Shown: positions 1-9,216 of the stretch, piece after piece
How the letters are laid out: every line of letters begins with the position of its first letter
Position numbering within the stretch: the first letter of the stretch is position 1
DNA from: Alphaproteobacteria bacterium
Lineage (GTDB): Bacteria; Pseudomonadota; Alphaproteobacteria; Acetobacterales; Acetobacteraceae
DNA: 19,563 bases
Assembly: GCA_026225015.1 (NCBI GenBank)
Contig: JAMFRY010000017.1
Coordinates: 1 to 19,563 of the forward strand
Direction of reading: 5' to 3'
The notes under the pieces: generated by a model
The model's input: the letters and a program-made list of their open reading frames with translations, nothing else
Told to the model about the DNA's origin: nothing
Databases searched by the model: none
Position numbers and translations under genes: made by a program

Positions 1-3000
1 ACAAGGGTCAATCCGTTGCTGGCCAGCGCCGAGGGCAATGGCATCGGGCGTAATTTTTTACTGCAAATGTTTTTGCGCGAGGGAGATTATCAGCTCGCGG
101 TGCAAACGCAGGGGCAGACGGCCGGGCATGCCGGTGTGGAACTCACCACGACGCCACTGCTGGATGAGGGCGTGCTGGCGCCAGGCAGTCCGGCGCGTAT
201 CACGCTGGAGCCGGGCCAGGCGGCGCTGTATCATGTGCATATCGCGACGCAGGGCACGTATCATATTTTTACCCTCGGCCTCGGGCATCAGTTCAAGATG
301 CGGCTGGAAGATGCGGTAGGCTGGCCGCTGATCGCACCTGGTGGCCCGACTGATGCGCAGCTTGATCTTGCGCCAGGTGATTATCGGATGATTCTGCTGC
401 CCGGGCTGGTGGAAAACCGCGCCGTAACGATGTTGCAACAAGTATTGCCGCCACCGCATTATACCGGGCATGGGCCGTTTCAGGTGGAATTCGGCCAGGA
501 TATGGAAAACCGCTGGATGGAGCCGGTAGCTGGCGCGAAGCGGGTGCCCGATATGTGGCAATTCGATCTGCCGGCCGCGGCGACCGTAACGGTGAGCTTG
601 AATGCCGGGATGCGCGCCGATATTTTATTTGGCCTAACCGCGGTGGGGTCCACGAGCGGCGGGAGTTGGACGGGTAGACTGGCTGCTGGGGCTTACAGTA
701 TCAAGGCCGTTAGTGCGGCGCCGGATAATCGCGTCGATTACGATCTGAATGCCGCACTGAAGGAGCTGACGCCGGGGCAGAGCGAGCAGGTGAACGCGCC
801 GGCGGTGATTCCGGTTTCGCTTGGAGGGGCGCAGCAATATGAGATTTCCTCCTTCGGCGCGCAGGATGTGCGGGCCTCGCTGGTCGATGCTGCCGGCAAA
901 CTCGTGGCGGAGAATGACGATAGGGATAATGACTGGAATTTTCTGATCGCCGGGAATTTTGCGCCGGGCACTTACACATTGCATGTCGATCCAGTGGGGA
1001 CGGATAATGCGCAGACGCAGGTGTCCATCAGCTCGCCCGCCATCGTTGTGGGACCGGCGCTGAAGATTGGTACGGCGGCAACAATAAGTGATGGGCAGGT
1101 GCATGAGATGACACTGCCCACGCCGCCGCGCGATGCGCTGATGCTGGTGGGGGCGACCGCAGCCGTGCCGGTCGGGCTGACGCTGGAGGGGGCTCAAAAA
1201 GATGGCAGCTGGCAGGTGCTGGCCACCACCACCGGGCTCAACCCGTATCTGGCCGTCCCGGCGGGGGGAGCAAACTACCGGCTGCGGGCCTGGGCCGAGG
1301 ACCATGGCAGCACGCCGGTGGTGGTGAGTGTGAAATTTTGCTCCGGGCCTTCGGCGGGCATTTCCGCCCTCGCTTCTGGGCTGGATCTGGCGCCAGTCAA
1401 ACTTGGCAAGCGTCAGCTCGGCATGATGCGTATTAACGTTCCGCAGCCGCAGGTGCTGAAACTCGGTGCTGACGGGGACACGCTGCAATGGAGTGCGGCG
1501 GCCGATGTCGCGGCGACGCATGACCTAAGCGGCGCGATGCTGGCCACGGGGCGTTCGCTCTGGCTGGTGGATGGCATGGCGCATGAGGTGACGGCGCGGC
1601 CGGTGGATCTGCTTGGGGCTAAGGTACGGATGAATCTGGCGGCCGGGCAAACGCTGGAACTGCCGCTGCCGCGACAACGGGAAACGGCGCTGTGGCAGGT
1701 GCTGGGCCAGGGCGGACAGCCGGGAATTGCCATTGGCAACAGCACGGTGATGGCGGTGGGCAATGCACAGGGGGCCTTGAGCCAGGCTGTCGCCTTTCAG
1801 CCCGCGGCCATGGCAGCGCCGGTGCTTCGCCTGTGGCGGGCAGGCCCGCCCAGCGACCCGCTGCCTCTGACCGTGCAGCGGTCCGGTTTTGCCAGCATCG
1901 GCACCCTGGCGCTGGCCATTGGCGGAAATGACGGCACGCTGCCAGCGCGGGGCGCGCTGCAGGCCGCGCTGCCGCCGGGCTGGAAGCGGTTCTCATTCGC
2001 TCTGCCGGAAGGGACCGCCGCAGTGCTATCGCGCAATGGCCAGACCAAAAGCCTGATATTAGCTGATGGCGTGGCACCGGATGTGCTGGATAGCGATGCC
2101 GATTCCCTGCTCCTGCTCAATCCCGGCCATGGGGCGGCCTCTTACAGCGTGTCTGTGCAGGCGGAAGCAGCGCCGGAACTGACGATGCCGTCGGATGGGC
2201 TGCTGACCCATTACAGCGCAACGCCTGCCATTTTGCATATTTCGGTACCCCAACTGAACCCGCAATTGCATCTGGCCACGTTACGGATTGCCGGAGCCGC
2301 CACAAACATCACCGGTATCGACCCCTTTGGCACGGTCAACGGCGGTATCGTGACCCAGACCGCGGCGGGCGGCTCCGCCGTCGTGACCGTTCAATCCGGG
2401 CTCAGCATCATCTCCGAAAACGAGAACGGTTTGCCCCTTAACACTCGAGCCCAGGTTGTTACCGCCCCTGGCACCGTGGCGATTTCCCGCCAGCAAATGG
2501 CCCTCGCGTTTGCCGCTGCCGGCGCCAGACTGATCCATATTGAAACCGATACACCGGTCGTGGTTGTAAGCGGTTACGGCCCGCAGCTTTTCCCCACGGG
2601 CGCCGCGCTCAATCTGTTCCAGCCTAAAGGGCAACCTCAACAAATTCTGCTCCAGGCCGTCACACCGGCCGGCCTCAGCGGCACGGCACGGTTCGAGGCC
2701 ATTTCAGCCATCCCGATCACCGATGGGCTGGGTACGGCCGTGCGCATCGCCCCCGGCCAGTCACGGCTGTTCACCTTCTCGCTGGATGCGCCGCGCGACA
2801 TTGGGGTCGGGGTGCGCGGCTCCGTGGATGACGCCAATTCCCGCTTGCTGGCCGCGGACGGCACCCTACTGGGGCAAGGGGTGATCGCCATGCGCCAGCT
2901 CCCGGCCGGTACGTATTTTCTCGTCGCCGACGTACCCGCCGATGCCTCTGCAACGGATGTGCAACCGGCTTTGGTCGGCAGGACCTTGCCCGATAACGGG

Positions 3001-3051
3001 CCGCCACCCGATGTCCAGGCCAGCTATCGCACGCTCGCCGGCCAGAATTGA
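1..3051 (+). CDS. Large beta-rich, probably exported protein of unknown function (5' truncated by window)
   Basis: The reading frame is open from base 1, so the true start lies upstream and the visible part is about 1016 residues. I do not recognise the family. The protein is rich in Gly, Ala, Thr and Val with few charged residues, as in secreted beta-sandwich proteins. A recurring strand motif of the form [LF]-x-x-G-x-Y-x-L-x-V marks repeated domains: LAPGDYRMILLPG near 367-405, LAAGAYSIKAV near 679-711, FAPGTYTLHVDPVG near 958-999 and LPAGTYFLVADVP near 2899-2937. The stretch around 835-1000, with an ENDDRDNDWNF turn followed by the APGTYTLHV strand, resembles a pre-peptidase C-terminal (PPC)-like jelly roll. 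No protease catalytic motif or C-terminal anchor is seen. The stop lies 13 bases before the alpha-2-macroglobulin start, so the two are almost certainly co-transcribed. An envelope or periplasmic role beside A2M and PBP1C is inferred from context only. Confidence 0.85.
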   Translation, partial: TRVNPLLASAEGNGIGRNFLLQMFLREGDYQLAVQTQGQTAGHAGVELTTTPLLDEGVLAPGSPARITLEPGQAALYHVHIATQGTYHIFTLGLGHQFKMRLEDAVGWPLIAPGGPTDAQLDLAPGDYRMILLPGLVENRAVTMLQQVLPPPHYTGHGPFQVEFGQDMENRWMEPVAGAKRVPDMWQFDLPAAATVTVSLNAGMRADILFGLTAVGSTSGGSWTGRLAAGAYSIKAVSAAPDNRVDYDLNAALKELTPGQSEQVNAPAVIPVSLGGAQQYEISSFGAQDVRASLVDAAGKLVAENDDRDNDWNFLIAGNFAPGTYTLHVDPVGTDNAQTQVSISSPAIVVGPALKIGTAATISDGQVHEMTLPTPPRDALMLVGATAAVPVGLTLEGAQKDGSWQVLATTTGLNPYLAVPAGGANYRLRAWAEDHGSTPVVVSVKFCSGPSAGISALASGLDLAPVKLGKRQLGMMRINVPQPQVLKLGADGDTLQWSAAADVAATHDLSGAMLATGRSLWLVDGMAHEVTARPVDLLGAKVRMNLAAGQTLELPLPRQRETALWQVLGQGGQPGIAIGNSTVMAVGNAQGALSQAVAFQPAAMAAPVLRLWRAGPPSDPLPLTVQRSGFASIGTLALAIGGNDGTLPARGALQAALPPGWKRFSFALPEGTAAVLSRNGQTKSLILADGVAPDVLDSDADSLLLLNPGHGAASYSVSVQAEAAPELTMPSDGLLTHYSATPAILHISVPQLNPQLHLATLRIAGAATNITGIDPFGTVNGGIVTQTAAGGSAVVTVQSGLSIISENENGLPLNTRAQVVTAPGTVAISRQQMALAFAAAGARLIHIETDTPVVVVSGYGPQLFPTGAALNLFQPKGQPQQILLQAVTPAGLSGTARFEAISAIPITDGLGTAVRIAPGQSRLFTFSLDAPRDIGVGVRGSVDDANSRLLAADGTLLGQGVIAMRQLPAGTYFLVADVPADASATDVQPALVGRTLPDNGPPPDVQASYRTLAGQN

Positions 3052-3064
3052 GGAAAATGAAACG

Positions 3065-6000
3065 ATGATGCAGGGCAAATCATTGGCGCGCATCGGTCGG
3101 GGTTTTTTGCTCTTTCTGGGGCTATTGGCGGCAGGGCCGGTGCTTGCGCAGGATGCGGGCTCGGACCAAATCGTACGCCAGCCGGCCGGGAGCATCATCG
3201 TGCCGGATCAGTTTCTGCGCCGGTGGGACCCGGTGACGGTGTTTTTCTCCCATGACCTCGGCAAACCGGGCGGCACGGCGGAGGATGCGCCGCAGCGTTT
3301 TGTGACCATGAACCCGCAGCAGCCCGGCGCCTGGACTTGGCTGAATACACGCACGCTGCAGTTCCGCCCCGCCATACCTTGGCCGCCGCTCAGCCAGTTC
3401 TCCTGGCGGCTGCAAGACGGCCAGCCGTTGCTGCTCTCGCGTTTGCTTGACCCCACGGTGAGCACGGACCCGGCGAATGGCAGCGTCGGGCTGGAGGGGA
3501 TGCAGCGTTTGACGCTGGTATTCTCCGAGCCGCTGGATGTGAACGCGCTGGCGCGTATGCTGGACATCGCCATCTCGCCTCTGCCGGGGTTGGATGCGGC
3601 GCAGGCGCAGCATCTCACCACGGCTGATTTCGATATCAAAACCATGGAGCGCACGGCGCCCAGCGATAACTCGACCTATATTGTCGAATTTCATCAGCCA
3701 ATTCCCGATGGCATGCATGTGGCAATGTCCATCGGTCTCTCGCCCGTGCCAGGGCTCACGGGCACAGTGGAGCAGCTCGATTTTTCCACCGCCGCCGCCT
3801 TCCAGGCGACGATGATGGGCTGCGCCGACCAGCGCGTGCCGCTGAGCATTGCCGGCACCATCTACGATAAATCCGCGGCTTTGGCTTGCGGTACGAATAA
3901 TGCCGCTGACCAGAGCGGCGGCCAGGATAATTCCGGCTCCGGCCAAGACCAGGGCAGTATGGATCAGGGCTCCGGCCAGGGTTCTGACCAAAATTCACCC
4001 TCGCCTGCCTCACCGGCGCAGAATACCACGGCCAAGAACCCGGCCGTGGGTGTATCCGACCAGGCGCAAAATGCGCAGCCGGCGGCGGCCACCGCCCCCG
4101 CCCGCGCGCTGGTGGTGGAGTTTTCTGCTCCCCCCGCCGGCATCGACCCGATCACAGCGCGCAATCTCATCCGCATCACCCCTTCGGTGGATAATGTTCA
4201 AACGCGCCTGAACGGCAGCGAGCTCGACCTGACCGGGGATTTCAAGACCGGTACCTTGTATCAGGTTACGCTCAACCAGGTGCCGTTGCGCGATGCTAAT
4301 AACCGCCTGCTGACGATGAACGGCAATAGCGCCGTCTGGGTATACTGGCCGCCGGAGCAGGATTTTATCGCCCTCTCCGCCGGCAATGGGGTGGTGGAGC
4401 GCTACGGGCCGCAGATGATCCCGCTTTCCGGGCGCGGCTATAGCCAGGCGGATGTGCGCATCCATGCAATCGACCCGCTGGACCGCTCCTTCTGGCCCTT
4501 CCCCGCAAGCCCGGTAAGCACCAATGATGACGACCGCCCGCCGGCGCCGGGCGAGCGGGCAAAACCATTTCGGGATAGCGGTAATATCGATACGCCCGGG
4601 TTGCAGGCGCAGCTAGCGCAAATTGGCTCGCCGAGCGTGTCCACGCTCAGCATATTGCCGTTGACGCCGCTCGGGCCGAGTGCGGAATTCGGGCTCGATT
4701 TTAGGGATCAATTCGCGCGGATTGCCGGGCGGGATAATCCCGGCACCTATCTCATCGGCCTACGTGCGCTGGACCAGGCGGGCAATCGTAGCTGGATGCG
4801 GCTGCAAGTGACGGATTTGAGCCTGACCACGGTCGAGGAAGCGCATAGGGTGCATTTCGTCGTCACCTCGCTGCAAACCGCGCAGCCGGTGGCGGGCGCG
4901 AAACTGGAAGTGGATGCGGTGGATAAGGGTGTGTGGAGCGCGATCGGCACCGGCATCACTGGGGACGACGGCAGCTTCGACTGGCGCCCCAGGCCCGATA
5001 ACCAGCAGCAGGTGCCGGCGCGCATCGTGGTGAGTAAGGATGACGACACGCTGGTAATCGACACTACCCAGCCGCCCGACAGCTACACCGCCAGCGGTTG
5101 GAGCGCTCAGCAAGGGAGCTGGCTCGACTGGACGGTCGATCCAAAGCTCGGCAATCGCGCGCCGCAATCGCAGACACTCTGTCATGTGTTCACCGAGCGG
5201 CCAATCTACCGGCCGGATGATCCGGTGCATATTAAGACCTATATCCGCAAATTGTTTAAAGGCGCGCTTAGCCCGGGTGGGCAGGATGGTAATGTCCAGC
5301 TCATCGTGAACAGCCCGGATGGCACGACCAACTGGACCTATTCGCTGAAGCCCGATGCCAATGGCGACGTGCATTTCCTGTTCAATGAAAAAACCGTGGC
5401 TACGGGCACCTATCAGGCGGAAATCGAGGTCGGCAAACAGGATTGCGCCGATGTGAATTTCATCAAGGACGCCTATCGCCTGCCGAAATTCCAGATCCAT
5501 ATGAGTGGGCCGGATGAGATAGCGCTGGACAAACCCGCCAGCATCGGCATGACGGCGATTTATTACGCCGGCGGGCCGGCAGCGAACCAGCCCGTGCGGT
5601 GGCGCGTGACGGAATTCCCCTATGTGTTTGCGCCCGATGCGCGGCCGGGCTTTGTCTATGCCACCAGCACCATCTTCCAGACGGATTTCAGCGGCCAGTC
5701 CAGCGCGCTGGCCGAGCGTCAGGCGACGACGGATAAGGAGGGCCATGCCGTGCTGGCACTGGACCCGACGCAGGAGGCCAGCAACGCGCCGCGCCGCTAT
5801 GTGGTGGAAGCGACGGTAACCGGCGATGACGGCAAGACCGTGACCAATACCAAATCCGTGCTGGCGCTGCCGAGTTTCGTGCTGGGGGTGCAGGCGCCGC
5901 GCTATATCGAACATGCCAACGCCATACCGGTGCAGTTGCTGATGGTGGACCCGCACGGTAAGCCGATCGCGGGCAAGCCGGTGGCGCTGACGCTGCTGCG

Positions 6001-9000
6001 GCGGCAATGGAGTTCCATTCTCCAGGCTAGCGATTTTTCCAACGGCCAGGCGAAATACCAGACGCAGGTGGTGGACGAGAAGCTGATCGAGCGCTCGGTG
6101 ATGAGCGGCGGGGATGCGGTGAAGCTGAACCTGCCAATTGACCAGGGGGGTGTGTATATCGTGCAGTTGCAGGCGGCCGATGGGCTGGGGCGCCTGCAGA
6201 CAGTGAGCGTTGATCTGTTCGCGACCGGCAACAACCCTGTCAGTTGGTCGCGCCCGCCCGCTACCGTGTTCAAGGTAACGACGGATAAGCCTGAGTATGA
6301 TCCGGGTGATGTCGCTAAACTGATTCTGCAGAGCCCGTTCCAGACGGCGCGGGCACTCGCGATTGTGGAAATGCCCGACGGCACCAACCAGTATCAATGG
6401 CTAGACATCACCAATGGCTACGGCGTGTTCAGCCTGCCGGTGCTGAAAACATTCATGCCGCGTATCCCCGTGCATTTCGTGCTGATGCGCGGGCGGCTGC
6501 AGGGGGCCGATGCCACGGCCGGCATGCTGGATTTGCACCGGCCGGAGACGATCGCCGCCACCGCCTGGGTGGGGGTGACGCCGGCGCAGAATATCGTGAA
6601 GGTGGCGGTGACGGCGCCCACCGGCGCACTGCCGGGCTCCATGGTAAATCTCACGGTAAAACTCAGCGATGAGAAGGGAAGGCCGCTTTCGGGCAAGGTG
6701 ACTTTGTGGCTCATCGACCAGGCGGTGCTGGCGCTGGCGAAAGAGGCGCCGCTTGATCCGCTGCCGGACTTCATCCGCGATCGCGGCAGCCATGTGTCCA
6801 TTGCCGATACGCGCAACTGGCCCTTCGGCGTGCTGCCGTTGGAGGAAAATCCGGGCGGCGATAATGGCGAGGGCGGCGATGAGGATCTGCTCAACAAGGT
6901 CACCATACGCAAGAATTTTAATCCGATGCCGTATTACAATCCGGCGCTGGAAGTCGGGCCCTCTGGTACGGTGACGGTCAGTGTGAAACTGCCGGATGAT
7001 CTGACCATCTTCCGCATCCGCGCCGTGGCTGTAAGCGGGCCGGAGCGGTTTGGCTTCGCGGTGGGGCAGATTGCCGTGCGGCTGCCGGTAATTGTGGAGC
7101 CAAACCTGCCGCGCTTCGTGCGGCCGGGGGATAGTTTCAGTCTGGCCGGCATCGGGCGGGTAATCGACGGGCCGGGTGGCGCGGGACAGGCGCAGCTGGC
7201 GGTGCAGGGGCTGAATGTTGCTGGCCCTACCACGGCTACTTTCAACTGGCAGCCGAATGCGCCGCAGCAGTTTGCCTTCCCCGTTGCGGTACCGAGCCCT
7301 GGTTATACCAAGCAGGGCGCACTGGCGCGGTCCAGCGTGAAGGTGACGCTGGCGGTGGAGCGCAATGCGGATAAGGCGATGGATGGGTTCGAGGTCGATC
7401 TACCAATCGAGCCGGATCGCGACCAGGTGCATCAGCGCCTGCTGGTGGACCTGACATCGGCAAAATCTCTGGCTCTGCCTGCGATCACCGATCCGGCACG
7501 GCCCGGCACCATCCGGCGGCAATTGCTGGTATCCAACCAACCGGAGCTGGTGCGGCTTTATGCCGGGCTGGATTATCTGCGCGAGTATCCTTACGGCTGC
7601 ACCGAGCAGCGGGTGAGCCGTTCGCGCGCCGAGATCGCGGCAAAACAATTCGCTGCCGCGCTCGATGCCGGGGATGATCCGCAGGCCAATGCCGAGATCA
7701 ACCAGACCTTGGCCTGGGTCACCTCCGCCACCAATTCGTCCGGTCTGGTCGGCTTCTGGCCGGGCGATCGGGGCGATGTGGTGCTCACCGCCTGGTCGCT
7801 GGAACTTTTAGTCGAGGCGCAGAAAGCGGGCTTTACCACCGATCCGGTTGAACGCGCCTCGCTCGAGCATGCACTGCAGAATGCGTTGCGCTCGGATGAT
7901 CCCAACATCGTATCCGCCGATGCCTATGATGAACGCGCCTGGGCGCTTGCGGCTTTGGCCTATGCCGGTAATCTCGACCGCGATTATGCCGACGAGCTGG
8001 CGCGAATGCGGGACCAGATGTCGCTGGAAGGCATCGCCCAGGTGGCCATCGCGCTGCAGGCGGGCGGGGCGAGCGATACGGCTTTGCTGAAACCATTGCA
8101 GGATGCGCTGTGGACCGGGCTGATTATCAAACTTCGCGATGGCAAGCCGGTGTATGGCGGCTTGCAGGAATGGGATGGCTATACGGACGACCCCGGCATC
8201 TTCCCTACCGAGACGCGCACGCTGGCTGAAATGCTGCGTGCCACCGCGGTGGAGAATGATCCACGGCGGCAGTATATCGTTACGGCATTGACGACACTCG
8301 GCGGAGGCGATGGCTGGGGTAGCACCAATGCCAACGCCGAGGCACTGCTGGCGCTCACCGATTACCTGAAGAGCGACGCCGGCGCACCTCCGCAGAATGT
8401 CGCCATCACGTTGCCCGGCGGGCCGCAGACCCTCGCTTTGTCGGCCAAACGGCCCTTGCAGCGTATTGTCAGCACCGAGGGCGGGGCGGTGCAAGTTGCC
8501 GCCGCCGGTGCCACAATCGGCAACCCGGTCTCAGTGCAGGACGACCTGACCTGGCTGCCGGAAGCGGACGGCAGCACCGTGGCCCCCGCCGCAAATGGCT
8601 TCGTGGTGACGCGCGAGAGCGACCTCATCGACCTCTCCGGCGCGCCGCCCACACGCACGCTGCTCAGCAAGGCGGGCATCGCGCTGAATTACAAAGTTGG
8701 GGATGTCATTGAGGATCATCTGGAAGTCGTGAATCCGCAGTTGCGGCATTATGTTGCCATCACTGTGCCTCTGGCGGCCGGCATGGAGCCAATGGACCCC
8801 GCCCTCGCCACCGCCCCGCCCGAGGCCACGCCGTCTGCGCCGCCAACTCTGGCGCCATCCTATGTCGCCTTCCTGGATGACAGGGTAAGTTATTACTACG
8901 ATACGCTGCCAGCCGGAACGTATGATTTCTACTTCCGCACCAAAGCCTCGGTGCCGGGGCGGTTTATTCAACCTGCGCCGCAGGCGGTGATGATGTATAA

Positions 9001-9061
9001 GGATAGCGTCAGCGGGAATGGAGCCGGAGCGGTGGTGCAGATAACGGCGCCGAATAAGTAA
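3065..9061 (+). CDS. Bacterial alpha-2-macroglobulin family protein (thioester protease inhibitor, YfhM-like)
   Basis: This 1998-residue protein belongs to the large bacterial A2M family, which traps proteases in the periplasm after bait-region cleavage exposes an internal thioester. ATG 3065 is chosen over the longer frame from 2942 because it follows a GAGG at 3050-3053 and begins a clear signal peptide (LARIGRGFLLFLGLLAAGPVLA, cut near residue 28). Macroglobulin-type beta domains follow, interrupted by a Gln/Ser/Asp/Gly/Pro-rich linker at residues 277-347. The bait-like stretch is near residues 1240-1290 (acidic GGDNGEGGDED). The hallmark LPDDLTIFRIRAVAV block follows near 1308, and the thioester motif YGCTEQ has its Cys at residue 1512 (7598-7600). 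The C-terminus has the receptor-binding-like YDTLPAGTYDFYFR segment. It is longer than E. coli YfhM (about 1650 residues). Unlike YfhM, it has no lipobox Cys, so it is probably soluble. Next to pbpC, as in E. coli. Confidence 0.95.
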   Translation: MMQGKSLARIGRGFLLFLGLLAAGPVLAQDAGSDQIVRQPAGSIIVPDQFLRRWDPVTVFFSHDLGKPGGTAEDAPQRFVTMNPQQPGAWTWLNTRTLQFRPAIPWPPLSQFSWRLQDGQPLLLSRLLDPTVSTDPANGSVGLEGMQRLTLVFSEPLDVNALARMLDIAISPLPGLDAAQAQHLTTADFDIKTMERTAPSDNSTYIVEFHQPIPDGMHVAMSIGLSPVPGLTGTVEQLDFSTAAAFQATMMGCADQRVPLSIAGTIYDKSAALACGTNNAADQSGGQDNSGSGQDQGSMDQGSGQGSDQNSPSPASPAQNTTAKNPAVGVSDQAQNAQPAAATAPARALVVEFSAPPAGIDPITARNLIRITPSVDNVQTRLNGSELDLTGDFKTGTLYQVTLNQVPLRDANNRLLTMNGNSAVWVYWPPEQDFIALSAGNGVVERYGPQMIPLSGRGYSQADVRIHAIDPLDRSFWPFPASPVSTNDDDRPPAPGERAKPFRDSGNIDTPGLQAQLAQIGSPSVSTLSILPLTPLGPSAEFGLDFRDQFARIAGRDNPGTYLIGLRALDQAGNRSWMRLQVTDLSLTTVEEAHRVHFVVTSLQTAQPVAGAKLEVDAVDKGVWSAIGTGITGDDGSFDWRPRPDNQQQVPARIVVSKDDDTLVIDTTQPPDSYTASGWSAQQGSWLDWTVDPKLGNRAPQSQTLCHVFTERPIYRPDDPVHIKTYIRKLFKGALSPGGQDGNVQLIVNSPDGTTNWTYSLKPDANGDVHFLFNEKTVATGTYQAEIEVGKQDCADVNFIKDAYRLPKFQIHMSGPDEIALDKPASIGMTAIYYAGGPAANQPVRWRVTEFPYVFAPDARPGFVYATSTIFQTDFSGQSSALAERQATTDKEGHAVLALDPTQEASNAPRRYVVEATVTGDDGKTVTNTKSVLALPSFVLGVQAPRYIEHANAIPVQLLMVDPHGKPIAGKPVALTLLRRQWSSILQASDFSNGQAKYQTQVVDEKLIERSVMSGGDAVKLNLPIDQGGVYIVQLQAADGLGRLQTVSVDLFATGNNPVSWSRPPATVFKVTTDKPEYDPGDVAKLILQSPFQTARALAIVEMPDGTNQYQWLDITNGYGVFSLPVLKTFMPRIPVHFVLMRGRLQGADATAGMLDLHRPETIAATAWVGVTPAQNIVKVAVTAPTGALPGSMVNLTVKLSDEKGRPLSGKVTLWLIDQAVLALAKEAPLDPLPDFIRDRGSHVSIADTRNWPFGVLPLEENPGGDNGEGGDEDLLNKVTIRKNFNPMPYYNPALEVGPSGTVTVSVKLPDDLTIFRIRAVAVSGPERFGFAVGQIAVRLPVIVEPNLPRFVRPGDSFSLAGIGRVIDGPGGAGQAQLAVQGLNVAGPTTATFNWQPNAPQQFAFPVAVPSPGYTKQGALARSSVKVTLAVERNADKAMDGFEVDLPIEPDRDQVHQRLLVDLTSAKSLALPAITDPARPGTIRRQLLVSNQPELVRLYAGLDYLREYPYGCTEQRVSRSRAEIAAKQFAAALDAGDDPQANAEINQTLAWVTSATNSSGLVGFWPGDRGDVVLTAWSLELLVEAQKAGFTTDPVERASLEHALQNALRSDDPNIVSADAYDERAWALAALAYAGNLDRDYADELARMRDQMSLEGIAQVAIALQAGGASDTALLKPLQDALWTGLIIKLRDGKPVYGGLQEWDGYTDDPGIFPTETRTLAEMLRATAVENDPRRQYIVTALTTLGGGDGWGSTNANAEALLALTDYLKSDAGAPPQNVAITLPGGPQTLALSAKRPLQRIVSTEGGAVQVAAAGATIGNPVSVQDDLTWLPEADGSTVAPAANGFVVTRESDLIDLSGAPPTRTLLSKAGIALNYKVGDVIEDHLEVVNPQLRHYVAITVPLAAGMEPMDPALATAPPEATPSAPPTLAPSYVAFLDDRVSYYYDTLPAGTYDFYFRTKASVPGRFIQPAPQAVMMYKDSVSGNGAGAVVQITAPNK
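3893..4105 (+). other. Low-complexity Gln/Ser/Asp/Gly then Ala/Pro linker inside the A2M protein
   Basis: Residues 277-347 of the A2M protein form a disordered-looking insert. It starts with repeated DQGSGQ-type units (GQDNSGSGQDQGSMDQGSGQ) and turns into an Ala/Pro/Asn-rich tail. The DNA carries short imperfect direct repeats built on a GGCCAGG/GGCTCCGGCCA core. The insert sits just after Cys253 and Cys275 and before a new domain starting VVEFSAPPAG. It probably acts as a flexible spacer between N-terminal macroglobulin domains, and repeat slippage would make its length vary between strains. Confidence 0.75.
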
Positions 9062-9216
9062 GGGGTCTTCTTTTTGTGAACGAAAAGGCTGGCCGCCCGC
9101 GAAACCAAAAAAACTTCATCGGTTGGTCTTGGGGCTTTGGCGTGGCCACCGCCCATATCCCCAGAGCGCAAAAGTTTTTTGGTGCTTTTTTTCAAAAAAG
9201 AACCGCTTACTTTCTC
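9062..9216 (+). repeat. Possible dispersed intergenic repeat overlapping the 5' end of pbpC
   Basis: The segment between the A2M stop and the PBP1C membrane helix differs from its surroundings. It has A and T tracts (CCAAAAAAAC near 9105-9115, AAGTTTTTTGG near 9172-9182) and an inverted repeat, CTTTTTT-TC-AAAAAAG near 9186-9201. A GC-rich block lies between them, and the segment is open on both strands. Read in other frames it gives Lys/Phe-rich peptides (AKVFWCFFSKKN forward, SFLKKSTKKLL reverse). I associate these, from memory, with short repeated intergenic elements in acetic acid bacteria. No copy number can be established here, so repeat status is an inference. Confidence 0.35.

Noticed and set aside
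634..1521. A 295-codon - strand frame opposite the first gene
   Set aside because: It is Arg/His-rich antisense of a continuous + strand frame, with no start signal or domain.
2942..3064. Longer start for the A2M gene at 2942
   Set aside because: It would overlap the upstream gene by 110 bases and bury the signal peptide; ATG 3065 follows a suitable GAGG and starts a normal signal sequence.
4760..6397. A 545-codon open frame on the - strand opposite the A2M gene
   Set aside because: It is a shadow of GC-rich coding DNA. Its translation is His/Arg-rich without domains, while the + strand has a clear A2M reading.
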